NCBI GenBank assembly: GCA_003209065.1
Contig: QCSX01000006.1
Span: 1 to 64,000 of the forward strand
DNA: 64,000 nucleotides
Source of the DNA: Prochlorococcus sp. AG-670-N10
GTDB lineage: Bacteria > Cyanobacteriota > Cyanobacteriia > PCC-6307 > Cyanobiaceae
Direction of reading: 5' to 3'
In this document: positions 43,719-53,276 of the stretch, in pieces
How positions within the stretch are numbered: the stretch's first letter is position 1
Layout of the letters: every line of letters begins with the position of its first letter
The notes under the pieces: generated by a model
The model's input: only the letters and a program-made list of their open reading frames with translations
Databases searched by the model: none
Told to the model about the DNA's origin: nothing
Translations under genes and position numbers: made by a program

Positions 43719-44660
43719 CTAAATGTTAGTATTGGTATTTGAAATTTCCCATAAAGACTTTCTCTGGCTGACAAAGAAAACTGACATTAATACAAAAACT
43801 ACTCCTATCCATTGAATAATTGTTAATCTTTCATTTAGATAAACCCCCCCTGAAAGGAGAGCAAATATTGGAGTTAAAAAGGCAAGAGTACTAAACCCTG
43901 TTATTTCCTTATTATTTGCAAAATAAAAAAACAATCCGTATGCTAAAGCACCTCCAAAGATACTTGCAAATGACATCAGTCCCCAATCAAATATTGACCA
44001 ATTTGGTACCAATTGAAAATTTGTTTGCAAGCAATGTTTGATAATAAGAGGAAAGCTGCCTAAAACCATATGCCATCCAGTTACTGCAACTGGATCACTT
44101 TTAGTACATGTGAATCTTATCAAAATTGTTCCTAATGCCATCGCGAGAGATGCTCCAAGCATCCAAAGTTCTCCCGTATTAAATGTAATATCACCAATAT
44201 TCTTATCAGACATTAACCACCAATTTTGCAAGAGTTCTTTTGGAACTCCTAAAAAAATTATTCCACCCAATCCAAAAAGCAATCCAAGCCATCCAATTGG
44301 ATTGATTAAATTACCGAAAATTGCTCTTGCCAAGAGTGCTACCAATAAAGGTTGTGAATCAATTAAAACAGAGCCCAGCCCAGCCCCTGTTTTAGATATC
44401 CCATATGTTAAAAACAATTGAAAAAATGTTGCGTCTATGATGGTAAATACTAAGAACCATTTCAAATCGCACCTGTAAATTTTTAAATCTCTTTTAGATA
44501 AATATGTTGTAATAAGAACAAGAATTCCCGCAGGCAACAATCTTAAAGAAGCGACTAAATCAGGGCCAGCACTTGAGACGAGAGGGGTCATAGCTGCCAT
44601 TGAAGTCCCCCAGAGTGCAAAAGGGAGTATCATTAAAAACCAATTTAAGATTGAATTCAT
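43719..44660 (-). CDS. DMT-superfamily (EamA) transporter
   Basis: A 313-residue membrane protein with ten predicted helices in two EamA repeats. The first starts ILPFALWGTSMAAMTPLVSSAGPDLVASLRLLPAG; the second has GASLAMALGTILIRF and ends LAFLTPIFALLSGGVYLNERLTIIQWIGVVFVLMSVFF. These exporters move metabolites such as amino acids; the substrate is not readable. It is upstream of the GT4 gene on the same strand and divergent from sppA. Confidence 0.93.
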   Translation of the reverse strand: MNSILNWFLMILPFALWGTSMAAMTPLVSSAGPDLVASLRLLPAGILVLITTYLSKRDLKIYRCDLKWFLVFTIIDATFFQLFLTYGISKTGAGLGSVLIDSQPLLVALLARAIFGNLINPIGWLGLLFGLGGIIFLGVPKELLQNWWLMSDKNIGDITFNTGELWMLGASLAMALGTILIRFTCTKSDPVAVTGWHMVLGSFPLIIKHCLQTNFQLVPNWSIFDWGLMSFASIFGGALAYGLFFYFANNKEITGFSTLAFLTPIFALLSGGVYLNERLTIIQWIGVVFVLMSVFFVSQRKSLWEISNTNTNI

Positions 44661-44693
44661 TAAGTCTGCTGATAGTCTTTTTAGAGTAGATTT

Positions 44694-45524
44694 ATGATTA
44701 GTATCTTAAAAAAAATGATTTGGCCTTTTAGACGAAAGTCAAAAAAAAGAATGGCTCGTATAGTTATTGATGAGCCAATCACAAGTTCAACAAGAGTTTC
44801 TGTCCTCAAAGCTTTAAAACAAATTGAAGATAGAGAATTTCCAGCATTAATTCTAAGAATTGACTCTCCCGGAGGTACCGTCGGTGATAGCCAAGAAATA
44901 TACTCTGCTATTAAACGACTAAAAGATAAGGGATGTAAAGTAGTTGCTAGTTTTGGAAACATATCTGCTTCTGGTGGAGTTTACATCGGAGTAGCTTCAG
45001 ATAAAATTGTAGCTAACCCAGGAACAATTACGGGTTCAATTGGTGTAATAATAAGAGGAAATAACTTATCTGAACTTTTGAATAAAATCGGTATCAAGTT
45101 TGAGACGGTAAAAAGTGGGATTTATAAAGATATTCTTTCACCCGATAAACCTTTAAGTAATGAAGGAAGAGAACTCTTGCAAGGATTAATAGATGAAAGT
45201 TACAAACAATTTACTGAGGCTGTAGCAGAAGGCAGGAATTTACCACTAGAAGATGTAAAGAAGTTTGCTGATGGAAGAATCTTCACTGGAACACAAGCTA
45301 AAGAACTTGGTTTGGTTGATGAAATCGGTGATGAATTTGTCGCAAGAGAGCTTGCAGCAGAAATGGTGAAAATCGATCCCAAAATACTACCTTTAACTTT
45401 TGGTAAGAAAAAAAAGAAAATACTAGGACTTATCCCTGGAAGTAAGATTATTGAGAAAATTATTCAGAATATATTTTTTGAAGTAAATTCAACTAACAAA
45501 GTTCTTTGGTTGTATAAACCTTAA
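44694..45524 (+). CDS. sppA: Signal peptide peptidase SppA (short form)
   Basis: Membrane-linked serine protease, 276 residues, of the short SppA form. It starts MISILKKMIWPFRRKSKKRM, has ILRIDSPGGTVGDSQEI, the nucleophile in GNISASGGVYIG (S93) and the general base in SGIYKDILSPD (K145). It degrades leftover signal peptides, and in cyanobacteria it has been linked to antenna acclimation. No strong N-terminal transmembrane helix is visible. It lies 10 bases before aroH on the same strand. Confidence 0.95.
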   Translation: MISILKKMIWPFRRKSKKRMARIVIDEPITSSTRVSVLKALKQIEDREFPALILRIDSPGGTVGDSQEIYSAIKRLKDKGCKVVASFGNISASGGVYIGVASDKIVANPGTITGSIGVIIRGNNLSELLNKIGIKFETVKSGIYKDILSPDKPLSNEGRELLQGLIDESYKQFTEAVAEGRNLPLEDVKKFADGRIFTGTQAKELGLVDEIGDEFVARELAAEMVKIDPKILPLTFGKKKKKILGLIPGSKIIEKIIQNIFFEVNSTNKVLWLYKP

Positions 45525-45534
45525 ATTAAAAAAT

Positions 45535-45918
45535 ATGAGTAAGGATTGTCTTGATAGTGAAACTGTAACTGCTATAAGAGGAGCTACAACTTCAAATAAA
45601 AATACTTTAAAAGAGATTGAGAATTCAGTGGTTGAACTCATTGATGAATTAATTTCACGAAATAGTTTGGATCCAAAAAAGATTCTATCCATAACTTTTA
45701 CTGTAACTAAAGACTTAGACGCATGTTTTCCAGCTTCTATTGTAAGGAAACGTTTTGGATTTGACTCAGTTGCATTTTTAGATTGCCAACAAATGTATCT
45801 TCCCAGTGATGTTGATTTTTGTATTAGATTAATGGCGTTAGTAATTTTACCAACAGGATCTTCAATTAATCATCCTTACTTGAGAGGAGCCTCAAATTTG
45901 AGGACCGACAGATGTTAA
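45535..45918 (+). CDS. aroH: Chorismate mutase, AroH type
   Basis: Converts chorismate to prephenate for phenylalanine and tyrosine synthesis. The protein has 127 residues with the trimeric AroH fold: TVTAIRGATTSNKNT at the start, ELIDELISRNSLDPKKILSITFTVTKDLDACFPA in the middle, and PYLRGASNLRTD near the end. Length and motifs are standard. Probably cotranscribed with sppA. Confidence 0.95.
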   Translation: MSKDCLDSETVTAIRGATTSNKNTLKEIENSVVELIDELISRNSLDPKKILSITFTVTKDLDACFPASIVRKRFGFDSVAFLDCQQMYLPSDVDFCIRLMALVILPTGSSINHPYLRGASNLRTDRC

Positions 45919-45936
45919 CCTTTTAAAAACTTTTTA

Positions 45937-46551
45937 ATGAAAAGTATAAGCTTAAGAAAAACCAACCAATTGCCTAAAAATACAATGAAGAATAAATACG
46001 AAAAAATCCTCAATTTCAAAATCTTTAAATTCTTATTACTTTCACCATTCTTAATTTCAATTCCATTTTTGCATAACAGTAATGTAAACGCAGGAATAGA
46101 GTTTCAATGGGATCAAGGGTCAGGTTATAAAAGATTAAAATGGTTTCAAAGAGATAGTGAAAGTAGATCTAGGAATACAATTTTTTTCTTTTTAAGACCT
46201 TCCACGAGAAAAGCAAGTCTTCTAAAAATAACTATGAAAATACCTAAAACTTTCAAAGTAACACTTAAGGAAGAAAAAATAAGTCTTTGCAAAGTAAAAA
46301 TTGGCGGATTTGAATCTCGTACCAAATGTATTACAGAGGTACCTGCAGATATTGAACTCAACGAAGACAATACTTCCCTAAATATCTTCCCTTATAGTCC
46401 AATTCCTAGTAATAAGGATAGTTATGCAATAGTATTCAAAGTATTTAATCCTAAAAGGACTGGTCTATATCAATTTCATTCTTATGGGCAGTACGTTGGA
46501 AATGATACCGTGTCAAGTTATTTAGGAAGCTCAACTATTTTGATCGATTAA
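45937..46551 (+). CDS. DUF2808 exported protein
   Basis: A 204-residue protein with a signal peptide (hydrophobic FKFLLLSPFLISIPFL, cleavage near NVNA-G). A second ATG at 45985 would give a more usual signal length and may be the true start. The mature part is beta-rich with KITMKIPKTFKVTLKEEKISLCKV, two or three cysteines, and ends YVGNDTVSSYLGSSTILID. I recognise the cyanobacterial DUF2808 family, an envelope protein of unknown role. Confidence 0.8.
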   Translation: MKSISLRKTNQLPKNTMKNKYEKILNFKIFKFLLLSPFLISIPFLHNSNVNAGIEFQWDQGSGYKRLKWFQRDSESRSRNTIFFFLRPSTRKASLLKITMKIPKTFKVTLKEEKISLCKVKIGGFESRTKCITEVPADIELNEDNTSLNIFPYSPIPSNKDSYAIVFKVFNPKRTGLYQFHSYGQYVGNDTVSSYLGSSTILID

Positions 46552-46581
46552 ATGATAAATTGTTAAAGAGGGTAAAAAACA

Positions 46582-46719
46582 ATGACTAAAAGAACATTCG
46601 GCGGAACATCAAGGAAAAGGAAACGTGTATCTGGTTTTAGAGTAAGAATGCGTTCTCATACCGGAAGAAGAGTTATTAAAAGCAGAAGAAAAAGAGGTAG
46701 AGAAAGAATAGCTGTTTAA
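46582..46719 (+). CDS. rpmH: Ribosomal protein L34
   Basis: A 45-residue, very basic protein of the large ribosomal subunit, [23 protein letters not shown] then [12 protein letters not shown]. It is too short for most frame lists, so it was read by hand. It starts the classic rpmH-rnpA-(PH protein)-yidC order, 15 bases before rnpA. Confidence 0.97.
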   Translation: MTKRTFGGTSRKRKRVSGFRVRMRSHTGRRVIKSRRKRGRERIAV

Positions 46720-46734
46720 CATCATGAAATTTTA

Positions 46735-47121
46735 GTGGCCTTGCCAAAAGCTATGCGTTTAAAAGGTCATAGGACTTTTGATTATATTCATAAAAATTCT
46801 GTAAAATATTATGGAAAATTAATGACTTTAAAAGTAGCTAGATCAAATCCTAAGATTCTTATCTCTCATAATAATAATGATAGTTTAAATAATTTTAAAA
46901 TTGCAATTGCAATAAGTAAGAAAGTTTCAAAAAAAGCTGTTGTAAGAAATAAAATAAGGCGAATACTACAGGATTGTTTTTTAAAGAATTTTAGCCATGA
47001 AGATAACCACAAACCTTACTGGTTACTTGTTAACCTTAAGTCTAGTAATTTCTGCAACGATAAAATTAAACTCTTGGAGGAATTTCAACAACTAATTTTT
47101 AAGACTGGTTTATTTAAATGA
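46735..47121 (+). CDS. rnpA: Ribonuclease P protein component
   Basis: Protein subunit of RNase P, which trims tRNA 5' ends; 128 residues from GTG. It shows LPKAMRLKGHRTFDYI at the start and the RNA-binding helix KKAVVRNKIRRILQDCF. A low-complexity insertion (SNPKILISHNNNDSLNNF) lies between them. Its stop overlaps the next ATG by four bases. Confidence 0.95.
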   Translation: MALPKAMRLKGHRTFDYIHKNSVKYYGKLMTLKVARSNPKILISHNNNDSLNNFKIAIAISKKVSKKAVVRNKIRRILQDCFLKNFSHEDNHKPYWLLVNLKSSNFCNDKIKLLEEFQQLIFKTGLFK

Positions 47122-47531
47122 TTAACATTAACGAAGAATCCTTTTATGAAGGTGGTCCTGCAAAAAGTGATTTAATAATTAATTTATTTGCCGGTTTAAC
47201 TCTTCTAGGTCTTCCATTTACTTTTGCAGCAGTTGTAAGAGCACTATGGTTAAGATATAAAATTACTAATAAAAGAATAACTATTGAAGGAGGTTGGTTT
47301 GGCAAAAACAAAACTCAAGTTTCTTTAAGCAATATTGAAGAGATAAGATCTATTCCAAGAGGATTCGGTTCATATGGCGATATGGTGCTAATCCTTAATG
47401 ATGGATCTAAAGTAGAGATGAAGTCCCTACCTTTATTTAGAGAAAAACAGAAATTTATTGAGGAAAATATGGTTAAAAGATCACAAACATTAAATCTTAA
47501 TGAGGTTGAGGGATTTGCTACTAAATCTTGA
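47118..47531 (+). CDS. PH-domain membrane protein
   Basis: A 137-residue protein with two hydrophobic segments at about 20-50 (LIINLFAGLTLLGLPFTFAAVVRALW). A PH-like beta domain follows (YKITNKRITIEGGWFGKNKTQVSLSNIEEIRSIPRGFGSYGDMVLIL). Cyanobacteria typically have this gene between rnpA and yidC, so it may help membrane protein insertion, but its role is not known. It is coupled to rnpA by ATGA. Confidence 0.88.
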   Translation: MININEESFYEGGPAKSDLIINLFAGLTLLGLPFTFAAVVRALWLRYKITNKRITIEGGWFGKNKTQVSLSNIEEIRSIPRGFGSYGDMVLILNDGSKVEMKSLPLFREKQKFIEENMVKRSQTLNLNEVEGFATKS

Positions 47532-47603
47532 GTAAGTTAATTACAAAAGTGTTTTTATCCTGTAAAATAAAGTGTCAAATAAAATTAAAATTCTTTTAAT
47601 AAC

Positions 47604-48743
47604 GTGATCGGGTTCATTTCAGAAAAACTATTAATCCCGATTCTAGATTTTTTCTACGGGCTAGTTCCAAGTTATGGTTTAGCTATTGTTGCTCTTACTG
47701 TAGTAATTAGAATTGCACTCTTCCCTTTAAGCGCAGGATCAATAAGAAGCGCTAGAAGAATGAAAATTGCTCAGCCTGTAATGCAGAAAAGGCAAGCAGA
47801 AATAAAATCTAAATTTTCAAGTGATCCAAAAAAACAGCAGGAAGAATTAGGGAAATTAATGAATGAATTTGGTAGCCCTCTAGCAGGATGTTTACCCTTG
47901 ATTGTTCAAATGCCTGTTTTATTTGCATTATTCGCAACATTAAGAGGATCACCTTTTGCAGATGTACCTTACAATATCAATTTAAAAGTTCTGCCCCAAG
48001 ATCAAATTGCTGCAATTGATCCAAAGCCTTACAAGTCTCCAAGACATTCAATCTTTATAACAGAAAAATCTCACTTCCCTGTAGTAGCTGCATTACCTAA
48101 CGGTACAAAATTAGGATCAGAAGAATCAGTAAAGATAAATTTGCAGACTACTAATGGTAACAACTATTCAGATGTACTTTCAAAGTATGATAACGGTTCA
48201 AGATTCCTTCCAACTTGGTCAGTTTCAAAAGGTTCAGAAAATATTAAAGTTTCACAAGACGGTTTAGTTACAGCAATCAAACCAGGGGATGCAACAATTG
48301 AAGCAAAGATACCTGGATTAGCTGCAAAAAGCGGATTTTTGTTTATTAAAGCCCTTGGACAGGTTGGATTTTACGTAGATGGTTCAATCAATTGGGATAT
48401 AGCAACATTAGTTGGAGCTTTCGGCTTAACCTTACTTCTTTCACAGGTTTTATCCAGTCAAGGGATGCCTTCAAACGCCCAACAATCTACTGCGAATAAA
48501 ATTACTCCAGTAATGATTACTGGTATGTTCTTATTTTTTCCTTTACCAGCTGGAGTATTACTTTATATGGTTGTAGCGAACATATTCCAAGCGTTTCAGA
48601 CTTTTCTTCTTAACAAAGAAGCTCTTCCCGCAAACTTACAAAAAATACTTGATGAACAATTATCAGGCAAAAATAAAGTGATACCCTCTTCTTCCAATAT
48701 CTCTGATAAAAGATTACCATTTGAACCTAATAACAAAAAATAA
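47604..48743 (+). CDS. yidC: Membrane insertase YidC/Oxa1/Alb3
   Basis: Insertase for thylakoid and plasma membrane proteins, 379 residues from GTG. Helix segments include [51 protein letters not shown] and, later, [31 protein letters not shown] periplasmic or lumenal insert of roughly 130 residues between helices contains an Ig-like stretch ([27 protein letters not shown]). This bacterial Big-2-like insert seems characteristic of picocyanobacterial YidC and is unusual for the family. Confidence 0.95.
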   Translation: MIGFISEKLLIPILDFFYGLVPSYGLAIVALTVVIRIALFPLSAGSIRSARRMKIAQPVMQKRQAEIKSKFSSDPKKQQEELGKLMNEFGSPLAGCLPLIVQMPVLFALFATLRGSPFADVPYNINLKVLPQDQIAAIDPKPYKSPRHSIFITEKSHFPVVAALPNGTKLGSEESVKINLQTTNGNNYSDVLSKYDNGSRFLPTWSVSKGSENIKVSQDGLVTAIKPGDATIEAKIPGLAAKSGFLFIKALGQVGFYVDGSINWDIATLVGAFGLTLLLSQVLSSQGMPSNAQQSTANKITPVMITGMFLFFPLPAGVLLYMVVANIFQAFQTFLLNKEALPANLQKILDEQLSGKNKVIPSSSNISDKRLPFEPNNKK

Positions 48744-48761
48744 GGTTTTTTTTAATAGATA

Positions 48762-50228
48762 ATGGATTCTTGGAGTAGAAATTTCGAATTACTTATAAAA
48801 TCGAAGACTCCTTTAATTTGGATAAGAACCAAAGAGGAAGAGAGATTAAGTAGAATTATAGATAAATCATGTAAGAATTTAAACATTAAAAGATTCATAT
48901 CATGGGATTGTGTTACTGGAATCAAAGGATCAGTTAATGAAAATGGTAAATTTTCTAACAATCCTCTGGGAGTTCTTAATTGGATAAAGGAACAAAAGTA
49001 TGAATTAGCAACAATTTTATTGGTAAGAGACTTTCATAAGTTTTATGATGATTCCTCCATCAGTAGAACAATAAAAGAATTATCAACTTCACTTAGAGAA
49101 ACTAACAATAACATAATTCTTAGTTCTCATATATTGCCATCATCTGAAGAACTTGACGATTTAATTACGATAATAAACTTACCTTTACCTGATCAAGGTG
49201 AATTGAAAGCTCTTATAAAAAAAATTGCTTTTAATACTGATTCTGATTTAAGCGAACAAGACTTAAATGAGCTTGCCATAGCTTCCAGTGGATTAAGCGA
49301 AACAAAAGTTAAGCAAGTTACAGCAAAAGCTCTCACTCAGAGAGGGAAAATAAGTAAATATGACATCAAAGATATTCTTGAAGAGAAAAAACAAGTTATT
49401 GCTAGAAGTGAAATATTAGAATTTTTTGAAAGTAAGTCAAGTCAAAATGATATTGGAGGATTGAAAGTATTAAAAACTTGGCTTAATCAAAGATATAGAG
49501 CTTTTTCAAAAGAAGCCAAAGAATACGGATTACCAATTCCTAAAGGTGTCTTACTCGTAGGACCACAAGGAACGGGGAAATCATTAACTGCTAAATCTAT
49601 TTCTCAAAGTTGGTCAATGCCTCTTCTTAGGCTAGATGTAGGAAGATTATTTTCAAGTCTTGTAGGCTCAAGCGAGGCAAGAACAAGAGAGACTATTTCA
49701 AGAGCAGAAGCAATGTCACCTTGCATTTTATGGATTGATGAAATTGACAAGGGGTTTGGGGGTGATGCGAGAAGTGATGGCGGAACTAGTCAAAGAGTTT
49801 TAGCCAGTTTGTTAACATGGATGGCCGAAAAAGAATCGGCCGTATTTGTAATTGCCACAGCTAATGCAATCGATAAACTCCCGGCTGAGTTATTAAGGAA
49901 AGGTAGATTTGATGAAATATTTTTTCTTGATTTACCTAATTCTGAAGAAAGATTAAGTATTCTTGACCTACACCTAAAGAAAAAAAGACCTAGTTATAAT
50001 TTTCCTCTTTCAACAATAATTGATCGGACAGATGGATATTCAGGAGCAGAACTTGAACAAGCAGTTATAGAAGGGATGCACTTTTCATTTTCTGAAAGTA
50101 GAGAATTAATGGAAAAAGATTTAATTAAGGCTGTTTCCGAATTAGTTCCATTATCTCGAACAGCAAAAGAGCAAATTGATTTCTTAAAAAAATGGTCTTC
50201 AACAGGCAGAGCGCGTTCTGCCTCATAA
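48762..50228 (+). CDS. ycf46: AAA+ ATPase, Ycf46-like
   Basis: A 488-residue AAA+ protein. An N-terminal non-catalytic domain (LIKSKTPLIWIRTKEEERLSRII) is followed by the ATPase domain. It has Walker A GPQGTGKS (K273), Walker B CILWIDEIDKGF, the second-region SSLVGSSEARTRETISRAE and a C-terminal lid with GRFDEIFFLDLPNSEERLSIL. This matches Ycf46, which in cyanobacteria is implicated in CO2 uptake or photosynthesis regulation. It lies 18 bases after yidC. Confidence 0.9.
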   Translation: MDSWSRNFELLIKSKTPLIWIRTKEEERLSRIIDKSCKNLNIKRFISWDCVTGIKGSVNENGKFSNNPLGVLNWIKEQKYELATILLVRDFHKFYDDSSISRTIKELSTSLRETNNNIILSSHILPSSEELDDLITIINLPLPDQGELKALIKKIAFNTDSDLSEQDLNELAIASSGLSETKVKQVTAKALTQRGKISKYDIKDILEEKKQVIARSEILEFFESKSSQNDIGGLKVLKTWLNQRYRAFSKEAKEYGLPIPKGVLLVGPQGTGKSLTAKSISQSWSMPLLRLDVGRLFSSLVGSSEARTRETISRAEAMSPCILWIDEIDKGFGGDARSDGGTSQRVLASLLTWMAEKESAVFVIATANAIDKLPAELLRKGRFDEIFFLDLPNSEERLSILDLHLKKKRPSYNFPLSTIIDRTDGYSGAELEQAVIEGMHFSFSESRELMEKDLIKAVSELVPLSRTAKEQIDFLKKWSSTGRARSAS

Positions 50229-50353
50229 TTTTTTTTTAATTTGAAAAATATAATTAAAGTTATTAATCCCTTATTTAATTAATTTTTCATCAAAAAGCTC
50301 TAATAATGATTTGAGATAAACTATCTTATTAGGATATAAAAAACAAAAAAAGA

Positions 50354-51631
50354 GTGTTAGACCAAAAATTGATAAGAGAAAATCCAACATTTGTGGGCGA
50401 TCAATTGTCCTTACGAGGAAAAGTTTATGACATACCTTTCATACATAAATTAAGTGTAGAGAGAAAAGAAATTGACATCGAGATATCAAGTCTGCAATCA
50501 GAAAGTAAAAAATTAAGCCAATTAATTGGTCAAGAAATAAGAAATTCTAGTAATCCTAATTCTCAAGAACTTAATAATTTAAAAGATAAAGGAAATAAAT
50601 ATAGAACAAAAGTTTATGAATTTGAAGAAAAGAAAAGAATCCTAGACAAACAACTTCTAGATGAAATATCAAAATTACCCAATTTCCCAAGTAAAGATGC
50701 GCCTCTTGGAGAAAATGAAAATAATAATATTCAAATTAAAGAATGGGGAGATCCTCTAAAACAAGATAATCTCAAAGCTCACTGGGAAATAGGTGAAAAT
50801 TTAAATCTATTTGATTCCACAAAATCAACCAAAATTTCAAAAAGTCGTTTTATTACTCTTACAGGAAATGGAGCAAGGTTGGAGAGGGCTCTAGTTAATT
50901 TCATGCTAGATGTGCATTCAAATTACGGGTACTTAGAATTAATGCCTCCAGCATTAGTAAACTCAGAAAGTCTTCGAGGATCTGGCCAGCTTCCAAAGTT
51001 TTCAAATGAAAGTTTTAAGTGTGCTAATGATGATTTATGGCTTTCTCCAACAGCAGAAGTCCCTCTGACTGCTTTTCATAAAAATGAGATTATTGATTCA
51101 AATATTTTGCCTTTAAAATATGTTGCTTACAGTCCTTGTTTTAGAAGAGAAGCCGGTAGTTATGGGAGGGATACAAAAGGTTTGATAAGACTTCATCAAT
51201 TTAATAAAGTTGAATTATATTGGTTTTGTCATCCAAATAAATCAGTAGAGGCTCATAAAGAGATAACTTCAGATGCAGAAAGAATTTTAAAAAAGCTAAA
51301 CTTACCATACAGATTAGTAGATATTTGCACTGGAGATTTAGGCTTTTCTTCTAGCAGAACTTTTGATCTTGAAGTTTGGCTTCCTAGCAGCAAATGTTAT
51401 AGAGAAATATCTAGTTGCAGTAATTGCTCAGACTTTCAGGCACGTAGATCATCAATAAGAACAAAAATTGATAAAAAAACTTCATATATCCACACTTTAA
51501 ATGGAAGTGGTTTAGCTATTGGAAGAACAATGGCAGCAATTCTTGAAAACGGCCAACAGCCTAATGGGAGCGTAAAAATTCCTGATGCTCTAGTTCCATA
51601 CTTTGGATCAACTTTCATAAAAACTGCCTAA
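50354..51631 (+). CDS. serS: Seryl-tRNA synthetase
   Basis: Class II synthetase for tRNA-Ser, 425 residues from GTG. The N-terminal coiled-coil arm spans residues 30-110 ([15 protein letters not shown]...). The core has motif 2 [24 protein letters not shown] and motif 3 [21 protein letters not shown]. The tRNA-Ser(CGA) gene in this window is one of its substrates. It starts a unit with rseP, 9 bases downstream. Confidence 0.98.
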   Translation: MLDQKLIRENPTFVGDQLSLRGKVYDIPFIHKLSVERKEIDIEISSLQSESKKLSQLIGQEIRNSSNPNSQELNNLKDKGNKYRTKVYEFEEKKRILDKQLLDEISKLPNFPSKDAPLGENENNNIQIKEWGDPLKQDNLKAHWEIGENLNLFDSTKSTKISKSRFITLTGNGARLERALVNFMLDVHSNYGYLELMPPALVNSESLRGSGQLPKFSNESFKCANDDLWLSPTAEVPLTAFHKNEIIDSNILPLKYVAYSPCFRREAGSYGRDTKGLIRLHQFNKVELYWFCHPNKSVEAHKEITSDAERILKKLNLPYRLVDICTGDLGFSSSRTFDLEVWLPSSKCYREISSCSNCSDFQARRSSIRTKIDKKTSYIHTLNGSGLAIGRTMAAILENGQQPNGSVKIPDALVPYFGSTFIKTA

Positions 51632-51640
51632 TATTAAATA

Positions 51641-52720
51641 ATGAATGTTTTAACCTCAATAACAGTTTTAGGATTTCTTATTTTCTTTCATGAAATGGGT
51701 CATTTTCTAGCGGCAATATTCCAAGGAATATACGTTGATGGGTTCTCTATCGGCTTTGGCCCTTCAATAATACAAAAGAAATATAAGGGCATCACTTACT
51801 CATTTAGAGCTTTTCCCTTAGGAGGTTTTGTTTCCTTCCCTGATGAAGAAATCAACAACATTGACCCAGAAGACCCAAACCTTCTAAAGAATAGGCCAAT
51901 AATCCAAAGAGTAATTGTTATATCTGCGGGAGTATTTGCTAACTTATTACTTGCTTACACAATTTTAATATTGAACGTAACTACTATTGGAATCCCTTAT
52001 GATCCAGAACCAGGAATATTAGTTTTAGCAACTCAACCAGAAAAAGCTGCTTTTAAAGCCGGTTTAGAAGCAGGGGATAAAATATTAAAAATAGATGAGA
52101 ATTTATTAGGTGTTGGGGATCAAGCCGTTTCGACACTGGTAAAAAGGATACAAAGTTCCTCAGAAGAATCAATATCAATTGAAATTGAGAGAGAGAACTC
52201 TTATAAAAAATTAACTTTAATTCCTCAAAACATCGATGGGAAAGGGACAATTGGTGCGCAGTTACAACCAAATATTAAAAAAGAAACAAAAAAAACAAAC
52301 AATATTAATGAGCTTTTTCAATATACTAACAAGGAGTTTTCCTCACTATTAATAAAAACAATCCAAGGTTATAAGGGGTTAGTTACAAATTTCTCATCAA
52401 CAGCTCAACAATTAAGTGGTCCTGTCAAAATAGTGGAAATTGGAGCGCAGTTATCTGAGCAAGGTGGTACTGGAATATTATTGTTTGCTGCTTTGATCTC
52501 TATAAATTTAGCTGTACTTAATTCTCTTCCGTTACCACTTCTTGATGGAGGTCAGCTAGTTTTTACTCTTCTAGAAGGATTAAGAGGCAAACCAGTACCA
52601 GTTAAAATCCAAATCGCTGTAACTCAATCAAGTTTTTTTCTTTTGGTTGGGTTAAGCGTTTTATTAATTATTAGGGATACTAGCCAATTACTTATAGTAC
52701 AAAGACTCCTAAATCAATAA
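51641..52720 (+). CDS. rseP: Site-2 protease RseP
   Basis: Intramembrane zinc metalloprotease, 359 residues. HEMGH (17-21) is the zinc-binding HExxH in the first helix. A PDZ domain lies in the middle (AAFKAGLEAGDKILKIDENLLGVGD). The last catalytic segment is LPLPLLDGGQLVF with the metal-binding LDGG (301-304). It cleaves anti-sigma factors and leftover signal peptides in related bacteria. Coupled to serS, followed by rpsN. Confidence 0.95.
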   Translation: MNVLTSITVLGFLIFFHEMGHFLAAIFQGIYVDGFSIGFGPSIIQKKYKGITYSFRAFPLGGFVSFPDEEINNIDPEDPNLLKNRPIIQRVIVISAGVFANLLLAYTILILNVTTIGIPYDPEPGILVLATQPEKAAFKAGLEAGDKILKIDENLLGVGDQAVSTLVKRIQSSSEESISIEIERENSYKKLTLIPQNIDGKGTIGAQLQPNIKKETKKTNNINELFQYTNKEFSSLLIKTIQGYKGLVTNFSSTAQQLSGPVKIVEIGAQLSEQGGTGILLFAALISINLAVLNSLPLPLLDGGQLVFTLLEGLRGKPVPVKIQIAVTQSSFFLLVGLSVLLIIRDTSQLLIVQRLLNQ

Positions 52721-52784
52721 TTAATTTTTTAATTTTGTGGGTTTAGCTGTTAAAATAAATGAATAAAATTAAAATAAAATTTTA

Positions 52785-53087
52785 ATGGCAAAAAAATCAA
52801 TGATTGCTAGAGAGGTAAAACGTAAAAAACTAGTAAAAAAATATGCTGCCAAGAGGAAATCATTATTAGATAAATTTAATGCTGCGAAAGATCCTATGGA
52901 AAGATTAGAAATACATCGAAAGATTCAAGGGCTTCCAAGAAATTCAGCTCCAACAAGAATTAGGAATAGATGTTGGGCTACAGGTAAACCAAGGGGTGTT
53001 TATAGAGATTTTGGGTTATGCAGAAACCAACTAAGACTTAGAGCTCATAACGGAGAACTTCCAGGTGTTGTAAAATCTAGCTGGTAA
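52785..53087 (+). CDS. rpsN: Ribosomal protein S14
   Basis: Small-subunit ribosomal protein of 100 residues, the long zinc-free form: [27 protein letters not shown] at the start and [47 protein letters not shown] in the C-terminal half. It stands alone rather than in the main ribosomal operon, as is typical in cyanobacteria. Confidence 0.98.
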   Translation: MAKKSMIAREVKRKKLVKKYAAKRKSLLDKFNAAKDPMERLEIHRKIQGLPRNSAPTRIRNRCWATGKPRGVYRDFGLCRNQLRLRAHNGELPGVVKSSW

Positions 53088-53276
53088 TTAAATAAACTTT
53101 ATAATTTTTGAAAAAGTTTTTAATTTTATTTTAGCTAAAAAACAAGTCTTACCAAGTGATTAAGATTATTGTCAAGACTTTTCTAAGAATTACTTTAAAA
53201 CCTTATTTAAATATTTTCCTCAATATGTCCCTACGAGATGTAAGAATAAATTATGTATAGATTTATAATTTAAAAA

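Noticed and set aside
53140-53203. AAGTCTT/AAGACTT inverted repeat between rpsN and pnp
   Set aside because: Seven pairs with a long loop; could be part of a pnp leader structure but is not strong enough to call.
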